Source: Membranipora membranacea (lineage: Eukaryota > Bryozoa > Gymnolaemata > Cheilostomatida > Membraniporidae). Taken from it: a stretch of DNA of 64,000 nucleotides. Of the stretch, positions 57,105 to 64,000 are shown piece after piece. How positions within the stretch are numbered: position 1 is the first letter of the stretch; the number at the start of each line of letters is the position of its first letter. The notes below the pieces were generated by a model, which was given only the letters and a program-made list of their open reading frames with translations, did no database searches and was not told the origin of the DNA. The translations under genes were made by a program, and so were the position numbers. Where the stretch lies: assembly GCA_914767715.1 (NCBI GenBank), contig OU612071.1, forward strand, positions 1 to 64,000. The letters are read 5' to 3'.

Positions 57105-57572
57105 AATGGCTGAATAGCTCAGTGTGTAGAGCGTCTAACTAATAATCATTGTTAAAGGGCAACCGAGGTTTCAAACAACTTTTCATTGATGTCCATTGAT
57201 TAATAGCAGATTGCACCTTCTGCATGGGGAAAAAGACAAAATATAATTCGTATGATTATTCAGCCAGAATTCTTGTGAAACATTTCTTCCATCAGGTACT
57301 CAAACTCAGGTAAAAGAAAATACCACATAACAGTTTCCTGTTCCTGTTATTATTTAGCCTGTGCTCTATAATTATTACAGCAAAGTCTTGGAACCTCCCC
57401 TAAACTGAAGTGTTACCCAGCTTAGAGTCAGCAACTACTTTGAGTTTTGCATCGCATAATGCACAAAGCTGATTCTGCCCAGCACATTATTTGTTACCCA
57501 TTAATGCATTGCTGCAAAACCTTGGTTGCCCTTTAATAAGATTGTTGTGGGTTCGAATCCCATCAAGGTCAG
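57105..57572 (+). repeat. tRNA-like (Ile-AAT type) element split by a MITE
   Basis: The left part (57105-57151) has a classic A box, tagctcagtgtgtagagcg, then ctaactaataatc, whose loop would present anticodon AAT. The right part (57537-57572) has the B box gtgggttcgaatcccat. The 385 bp MITE sits between them in the anticodon/variable arm, so it cannot be a working tRNA now. It may have been a tRNA gene or a tRNA-derived SINE. Confidence 0.6.
57152..57536 (+). mobile_element. 385 bp MITE with TTAA ends, copy 2
   Basis: Same family and length as 56126-56510, inverted relative to it. Duplicated TTAA at both ends (57152-57155 and 57533-57536). It interrupts the tRNA-like element. Confidence 0.85.
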
Positions 57573-57727
57573 TTTTTTTTCCAATGGGTGCTTTATAACT
57601 GGAGCATTTTTACCGTAATCTTCTACTGCTATTGATTTGTTTTCTGAAAGTACCCAACAGCTCAGTGAGCTATTGAAATACCTCTCTGCTTGCACTATTT
57701 TGCTACCGATATGCAAAAATTTCCGTG

Positions 57728-57756
57728 GTGGGAGGGCGCTTAAGCGCCCCTCCCAC
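57728..57756. repeat. GC-rich hairpin
   Basis: GTGGGAGGGCGCTTAAGCGC and its complement, with one bulged base; 14 bp arms around TTAA. It stands out in AT-rich DNA, but its function is unknown. Confidence 0.7.
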
Positions 57757-57759
57757 ACC

Positions 57760-58869
57760 CTCCCCGCCACGCCTACGCCGTGTGGATCGGGCTGCCCCCG
57801 ATTATCATCCTCATCTCTAAAAAGTCAGCGAGTGAAATTTTTTAGAATATACGCCCCTGTGATATGGCTGTAAGTATAGTATAAACCTTCTGAAATGAAG
57901 TAGTATTTTCCACAATAGTGTATGACACTTATATTATTAAGCTAGTGATTAAGTATCATGTGAAGAAATGATTGGAAGTGTTGATCTACTTGTACTACCT
58001 ACTTTTTTCTTCTATCAAGGACGAAGTAACAGGCTAAGCTTCCCCTGTTACTCTTTGATTCTACCACTCACATCACTGCATTTCCTTACTTTTGTTGGCT
58101 AGGGCTTTATTGTGTCACATGTGGGTGCACCAACAAAGCAGTGAACTGCCCAATGTTTTGATAGTTGATAATGATGTTGATGAAATATGTATCATCAAGC
58201 AAGAGTGACTACTCACACTCACAGGCTACCTAATACTAGTACTGCAGACATGTACAACTGACATTGATTACCTCTGTTGGTTGGAGTACCACAGCACCTA
58301 GCGATGTAGAGTGTGATATAAAAGGAATTACTGGATTGGGGGCTGTCATAAACTGAGTAAGTCACCATGGCAGGCCAATTAGTAACATGATATGACACAC
58401 GGTATTTATTTGAGTCGTGTCTTTATCCAGATGGAGGACAACATTTCACAACTCAAAACAGTGCAACACCATCTGAACCACAAAAATTGTGTTCTCCCTG
58501 AACAAATCGGCATTTAGCATTTGGCATTTTTGTGCCTTTAGCATTTGGCATTCAGCATGTCGCTCCTGATTTCCATACTTACATATTTACACTTACTGCT
58601 TAGTTTAGCATCATTTATTACACTTTCTTACTCTCTTATCACCGTGATAGCAGCTCGTCTCTGAAGCTTACTTAAGCACTGAATATTTATACAGTACTGG
58701 GTCAGGTGAGTGATTAAAAAGAGGGGGCCAACAATGTCAGATAATAACAGATCACAACACCAAATATTCTAATAAGAGAGTCGGTATTAGCCTATGATGT
58801 CTACATACCTCATATGTTACATTAAACATGAATACGCAGAAACGGCATCATAACTTAGATATGTATCGT
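57760..58869. other. No gene seen
   Basis: Contains local repeats of gcatttagcatttggcat near 58510-58560. No coding support. Confidence 0.5.
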
Positions 58870-59085
58870 TTATTTAGCGACATTGGTCTTTATCTCTGGG
58901 TAGTACAAGTGTTCAAACTCTGCTTGGGTAGCTGGATGTGGCATTCTGTTATCAATCACCTCCCATCTAGTGACTGTGGTGTTTGATGGAATTCTACCAC
59001 CAGCAGTGAACCAGAGTTTGAGCATACGAACTACACAGCCTTCCCTCTTCACTCTAACTATGTCTGCGTTGACAACATGTACAAA
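58870..59085 (-). CDS. Candidate C-terminal exon of an unidentified gene
   Basis: Minus-strand frame ending TAA at 58872-58870. It is preceded by possible acceptors (attaaccag at about 59093, or caacgcag at about 59075). It reads ADIVRVKREGCVVRMLKLWF, then TAGGRIPSNTTVTRWEVIDN and PATQAEFEHLYYPEIK. The dense, protein-like composition suggests a real conserved domain that I cannot name. The partner exon is unknown. Confidence 0.4.
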   Translation of the reverse strand, partial: FVHVVNADIVRVKREGCVVRMLKLWFTAGGRIPSNTTVTRWEVIDNRMPHPATQAEFEHLYYPEIKTNVAK

Positions 59086-59338
59086 TATTATAACTGGTTA
59101 ATGATGGGTGGAATTGTTTTTTGTGGAGTTTGGATATTTGGACTATGAGCTGTTGTCTGGATAGAGGGATAATTTTGGATCCACCTGCGGATTGTTTGTT
59201 AATCTGTCCTCCTCATCCTCCCTTGCAACACAACCATCAGCATTTAATTAAAATATGGACGATTGATAAAAGGTTATGCGTTTAAACTTTTAAGTGAAAA
59301 TAAAATTTAAATTTGAATGTTTTGCTGCGTTAAAATGA

Positions 59339-59596
59339 CTACGCAACCGCCAGGTATTTTGTTACGTTTGTAAGCAAAAAGACTTCCAATACATAAGTTT
59401 TGCTGTGTAACACTGATGGGTACTCTATGATTCCATCAGACAAGTTAGTTGAGGCCTGGTCGGTGCAGCGAAGGTGTGTCATATGTATTAGGATATGAAG
59501 TTCAGTCTGTAGTTTCCGCAGTCCCGCAGTTAAATTTTGTTGAAAATAAAATGCTACTACCAGATATCCCGACACACAGATAAGCGCTGAAACCAT
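59339..59596 (-). CDS. Candidate first exon of a single-pass membrane protein
   Basis: Starts ATG 59596 (context gacATGG), with an immediate hydrophobic segment (VSALICVSGYLVVAFYF) and then a polar, two-cysteine region. 85 codons. It could be a signal anchor followed by an extracellular part. It lies just upstream of 58870-59085 on the same strand, but I found no phase-compatible splice joining them. Confidence 0.3.
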   Translation of the reverse strand: MVSALICVSGYLVVAFYFQQNLTAGLRKLQTELHILIHMTHLRCTDQASTNLSDGIIEYPSVLHSKTYVLEVFLLTNVTKYLAVA

Positions 59597-59599
59597 GTC

Positions 59600-61365
59600 C
59601 AGCGGTCAACATTTTGACTTGTGAAGGGAAGCAACTCCAAACTCCGGACTTTATCAGGCATATTGGATTAACTGTGAATTTCGTTCACACACTAAAAGTA
59701 CCAAACCCTTACATCAACCCCTGCTCGGTATGGAGTTCGTTTTCTGGACCTCATTATTTGAGAGCGTAAAATTGAACACAGTTTATGCAGTCTCTGCTTC
59801 TAACTCAACTGTGTTGGCTCTAATGGTTGATTAGTTTCACCCATAAACATAGATACCAGTATTTATGTGGGCACGAGAAGTAATATATAGGAGAATTTTG
59901 GCCGTTGAGCTGTAAAACCACCAGAAAACTGTAAATGATACCTTTCCCAGAAAACAATAACTAGATAACTGCTTGTATTGCTTTCTCAAAAACTACGTAA
60001 CCATGACAATTGGCCTGTATGCTGTGTCACAAAGAGGAATAATAACGACTTAGGTTCACAGTAAACTGATACACAAATTTACTAAATGGAGTAGAACGAC
60101 TTGATGTTGATTGATGAGCTTCTCTATATCTTTGTGAGGTGTATTTTTAAGTTACTTTAAATATTAATAAATGATTTAATAGAAGACGAGTCAGGCCATC
60201 ACACCATCACGCCATCACACCAATAGCCTAAAGATAATGGTAATCATCCGTTTTTTTATATTATCAAAGCAAGGGCAAAAAGCCAGCAGCACAAAATGCG
60301 TCTGATGATCGCCCCCTGGTCACTTGGATTATCAGCGATTTAACAAGATTGAGTTGTAAGTTACAACGATATTTCTGTAGCAAAAGGTTAAAGCAACTCT
60401 TGCTGTTGGCTCAGTCTTTTTGAATGGCCATCTATATGAAAGAATAGACCCTAGTCGGTGCAGACCCAAATAGGACTGGAAGATGCTCTTATTGAGAAAT
60501 TAAGAAGGTTTTCGCCATCAATCTAATAGCCCTATAGTCAGGTTTCACCCAATATCTCTACACAGAGGTTGGCAAGCCTGTCAGTCAGGAATATTCTCTC
60601 CCGAAACGTGAAGAATAGGCCCCTCCCCCCCCCCCACCACTACCTAGCCATAAAGGCTACGGGCATTTCAGCAGTGCCAAACAACAAAGAGCCCCTTTTT
60701 TCCTGTTTCATCTATCGGTGTTGTGTTGTGCTTAAATCGATGTACTTTTCTGAGAACAATAGAAGTTATGCTGTTAAACTTCATTGAAGTGGATCGAAAA
60801 AACATGAGGCATATTTTGGCAGCACTCCTTGATCCAAAAAAATTCCGTGTAGGCAAGTAATACAAAGATCGTCTCAACTTTCACTTGGCTTAGGTTACAC
60901 TAGTGTGTTCCGATTAGGAATTCGCTTTCCCTTACTTAGTATACGTGTCATCTCTAGTTAGACAACATGTTGAATATCTGCAGCGGCAATGCATTGTGTC
61001 ACTTTCTACATTATGTCATGGTCACCAACGATTGTAACCTACACTGCTTCAGGGCTCTAAGATTGAAAGTCTCAGTAACAGCCAAACATACAGCCAAAAT
61101 CTGGAAATCTACACAACAATCATCCTCTTATGTGGCGATGCGAGATCCTAGCCTGCCAACTCGCTGAGCCAATCAGCTCACCTCATTTGCTACCCCCCCC
61201 CCTCTCGAGCAAGCGATGAGTTATTCAAGTGTATCTTTACATATCTTACCTTGTTTTCCTGCACACAGCCCTATCATTATTTTATGTTGCCTAACTTTGC
61301 TCCTCTAACTTTGCTCCAGGCAAGTTTTTGCAAAATCATGTTTTGATTGCACTTTTCATTTACCT
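59600..61365. other. No gene seen
   Basis: AT-rich with two poly-C runs. Short open frames show no domain. Confidence 0.5.
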
Positions 61366-61371
61366 GCACTG

Positions 61372-61431
61372 TGACGTTAAGTCATACTTGTATATGACGT
61401 TACGCCATACCTGTATATGACGTTAAGTCAT
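61372..61431 (+). repeat. Three 23 bp tandem repeats with TGACGTTA cores
   Basis: tgacgttaagtcatacttgt-type units repeat with spacing 23. Each contains TGACGT, the core of CREB/ATF binding sites. Possible enhancer or simple minisatellite. Confidence 0.65.
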
Positions 61432-61524
61432 GTTTTGTAAGGGTGTCATTATCTCTAGGTTTGCAAAACCTGGTGATTATTTATTGTTGTGATGGCTTAA
61501 GTGCCTCAGCTTATCGGACTGTAA

Positions 61525-61905
61525 CCTGTCTTGACAAGCTTTGTTCGGTGGGGGGAGGAACAAAGCTTGTCAACTCTTGCATGCTCGACCGTCGAGCAGC
61601 CGATATTAAATATTGTCTTCTCTTGCGATCAGGAAGATACCTCCTCTATCTCACTAATCAAAGTGTATCGTCGAGCAGCGTATATTAAATATTGTCTTCT
61701 CTTGAAATCGGGAGGATAACTCCTTTACCACACTAATCAATTTGTATAGGAATGTATACAAATTGATTAGTGTGATGAAGGATTTATCTTCTCGATCGCA
61801 AGAAAAGACAATATTTAATATCGGCTGCTCGACAGTCGAGCATGCAAGAGTTGACAAGCTTTGTTCCCCCCCCCCCCCCCACCGAACAAAGCTTGTCAAG
61901 ACAGG
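61525..61905. mobile_element. Foldback element (381 bp) with compound hairpin ends
   Basis: Tips CCTGTCTTGACAAG and CTTGTCAAGACAGG. Inside the left tip a second hairpin (GACAAGCTTTGTTC against GAACAAAGCTTGTC, 61532-61571) surrounds a G-run. The right arm mirrors it around a C15 run. Arms of about 150 bp pair well; the left arm holds an extra tandem copy of about 75 bp. The open frames at 61443-61899 are shadows of this structure. It is flanked by the short direct repeat atcggactg. Confidence 0.8.
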
Positions 61906-61919
61906 CTAATCGGACTGGT

Positions 61920-62357
61920 AACTGTAATAGAGAACTTAAGTCAAGCTACTCTTTAGTAAGAAACAGAAGATTTTACTGTCCCTAGAATGGGACGCAATGT
62001 GCCATAAATCCTCATGCTGAGATTGTGAAACATCCTCTAAAACTGTAATGTATCTTAAAAGTGTGAAGCCGTGTAAAAGCCATAGGGCAAAAAGGGTTGG
62101 GCTGTATTAAGGGGAGCTCATACTATTATTGGGGGAGGGGAGGGGGTGAATTCATTGCCTACCGGTGTGGTTGTATTGTAAGGGAGTAGATGTATTGCAG
62201 AATGTCACCAAGTTAAACTGATTGCGAGCGGTAAGGGGAAGTAACTCCAAAAAGGCCTACCCATTAATCTATGTAGTTTTCTTAGCGATGATATATTATG
62301 TTAACATGCATCATTATTGTAAATCTGAAATTGAGATTGATTTTCTCTCTTTTGTAG
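61920..62357. other. No gene seen
   Basis: G-rich near 62130 (ggggga runs). No coding support. Confidence 0.45.
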
Positions 62358-62378
62358 CATGACATGATGATGTTGAAC
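62358..62378 (+). CDS. Candidate 21 bp microexon
   Basis: A strong acceptor (tttctctcttttgtag) and a strong donor (gtaagtag) frame 21 bases that code HDMMMLN in phase 0 only. Its phase does not fit the neighbouring candidate exons (55913, 62732), so linkage is unclear. Confidence 0.25.
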
Positions 62379-62731
62379 GTAAGTAGACCTTTTGGATAGC
62401 TCATTTATAAACATGTAAATATTTATGGTAGGTACAGTATAAGTATTTATATTTTTATGGCCCCATTCAATGATAAATTGTGTTTTTGTGACAAATAAAC
62501 CCTAAAATGGGAACTATCCAATAAACCTTAACAACAACGCTTTAATCAGGATGTATAAAACATGTAAGATCATATCATATTTTGTGCATCTAAGGTCCAG
62601 TTGTGATTCTGATTGTGTGACACTTCAGGGATAACTCCCATTTTGGAGATCTTACAGCAGGGAGTATGGGGCATTTGCCCAAAGCTCTCTGCCACAAGTT
62701 TGCATGACATTTTGCTAACACTCTAACTCAG

Positions 62732-62954
62732 GCTGGCATCATCATCACAAGTGAAGCGTTCCAATGAGATTCAAATTCCACATGAGAGCTACATAATGCC
62801 TTATCCGGTAACTGTAAGCTATTCTCATAGTTCACGAAAATTTGCCAAAAGTCATGATGATATCCGAGAGAGTCTCATTTTCTCTGCTATATTATCTATT
62901 TTTGCCATGTGTTCCTTGTTATATTCCTTTGGGAATGGATACGGATCAGCATAA
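62732..62954 (+). CDS. Candidate C-terminal exon with a membrane segment
   Basis: The acceptor ctctaactcag ends at 62731. Reading from phase 2 gives LASSSQVKRSNEIQIPHESY, then a hydrophobic ESLIFSAILSIFAMCSLLYS and a short tail before TAA at 62952-62954. The phase fits the donor at 56000, which would place a membrane helix upstream. I do not recognise the protein. Confidence 0.35.
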
Positions 62955-63177
62955 TAAATATGAGATTTTTGTGGAGAGTTTTCTTTTCATGTCATAGGCG
63001 TGAACAACTTATGATCAGTTTTAGTGTAATTGCTACATTGAATATTAGTCAAGTTCTAATAGCCATCATATATCACTTTGGAGTTGCCCCACCACACATA
63101 AATAAAGGCAACTCCTATTTTCACATGTAGTTGGAATACAAAGGTATAAATAACATGTCACAGCCAGAAACCAGTCA

Positions 63178-63637
63178 GTCACATAGCGGCAACCAGATAG
63201 TGAAGACTATTATCATACTTTGTACTGAGGAATCATATTATACCTTTGTACCAACTACATATATATATATATATATATATTATTATTTCATATTATTATG
63301 GATCCGAACAAATCAACCAAAAACTTGTAGGACGCTACAACATAACCTGAAAATAAAAACCGACAGAAAAAGGAAAAGAAAAAAGAAGAAGGTAAGATTG
63401 GGAAAGTGACTCTACTTATGACTGTTTACTGCTAGATTACTCATATGAGGATTATATTACTTGTAGAGTCACCCAAAAAGTTGGCGGCTAGTAGAGAAGA
63501 CAATCCACTGATAGCTCTGTACTGAGAAGATCTTGCTTGAGCAAGTCAGACATTTGTAACAGTGATTTGAGGTGAGCCTGTTCTATCAATTGTATTGAGT
63601 TTAGTTGTATCAGTTATTCTAAAACCCCTAATTTCAG
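63178..63637 (+). repeat. Duplicated upstream block, right-edge copy
   Basis: Matches 35156-35602 in opposite orientation. Includes a donor-like AAG-gtaagatt at 63391 where the other copy has gc. If it plays the same role as next to the ankyrin gene, a related gene should begin to the right on the plus strand. Confidence 0.75.
63258..63283 (+). repeat. (TA)n microsatellite
   Basis: About 12 TA units followed by tattatta. Located inside the duplicated block; the other copy has no such expansion. Confidence 0.9.
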
Positions 63638-63639
63638 AT

Positions 63640-64000
63640 ATAACAGAGTGCATGATAAAAAAAAATACCATTGTTTTCAAGGAACACTGGTTGCTATCTT
63701 GCCCAGTGAATGCAAATTAAGAATACTAAATTGCATGTTCCGGGTTTAAACAGACAGCTCAACAATCAATGATTGCTTGTTACAGCTTTTGACCATTACC
63801 ACTTTTCCACTGAGAATCATAGGGACAGCACTTAATATAATGTTACTGGTCTGTTTTACCGTTTATCATGTTTGTATACATTTGGGAGCAATCATTTGGT
63901 CCCGACCAGTGAGAAGAAAAGTGGAGGATATTCCGTGATCAAATAATTCAATGTTACCATCAGCTATTGCCCCCCATAGTAAACTTGCTCACCAAATGAC
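63640..64000. other. No gene seen at right edge
   Basis: AT-rich. Homology with the region upstream of the ankyrin exon stops near 63637. Confidence 0.5.

Noticed and set aside
61443-61899. Three open frames with shared peptides
   Set aside because: They repeat each other because they lie in the arms of the foldback element.

Overview
The window is nuclear DNA of an invertebrate animal. It is AT-rich, has spliced protein-coding exons with GT-AG borders, and is dense with metazoan mobile elements: an LTR retrotransposon of the Ty3/Gypsy type, several LINEs, a P-element-like transposase relic, MITEs, foldback elements and tRNA-like SINE heads. The style suggests a marine invertebrate, but the phylum cannot be fixed from sequence alone. 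Nothing looks bacterial, organellar or CRISPR-like.

Layout. 1-10914: a head-to-tail array of about 3.5 units built from one dead LINE (AP-endonuclease plus reverse transcriptase) and two non-coding blocks, with a P-element/THAP9-like transposase fragment in the middle unit. 11656-14132 (minus): a decayed gag-like gene followed by a second retroviral-type reading frame, with no pol between them. 18230-34748 (minus): the main host gene. Four pieces join with matching splice sites and phases into one predicted protein of about 1971 residues: 24 ankyrin repeats (exon 1), a linker (exon 2), a nucleotidyltransferase-fold domain plus TPR-like helices (exon 3), and a short C-terminal exon (exon 4). 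Its 8.7 kb second intron holds two nested LINE copies (24.3-30.6 kb), a 2.3 kb terminal-inverted-repeat element inserted in a LINE tail, and a pair of inverted ~165 bp repeats.

35929-40827: a complete, very young Ty3/Gypsy element with identical 210 bp LTRs, a 5 bp target duplication, primer-binding site, polypurine tract, gag and pol. Gag and pol share one frame and are separated by a single TGA in the context TGA-CTA, a known leaky-stop context. 40.8-50 kb: mostly non-coding, with a long foldback, palindromes, tRNA-like elements and an hAT-type MITE. 50.4-53.9 kb: a nearly intact LINE whose ORF2 is broken only at an A8 run, lying inside a pair of short inverted repeats. 54-62 kb: more foldbacks, two 385 bp TTAA-flanked MITEs (one splitting a tRNA-like element) and a few candidate host exons, some encoding membrane segments. 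63.18-63.64 kb: a copy, in opposite orientation, of the sequence just upstream of the ankyrin gene, suggesting that a paralogous gene begins beyond the right edge.

The host gene combines protein-binding repeats (ankyrin, TPR) with a possible nucleotide-transferring core. This suggests a sensor or scaffold, but its role is not known from sequence. Most of the rest is mobile DNA at all ages, from identical LTRs to relics with many frame breaks.
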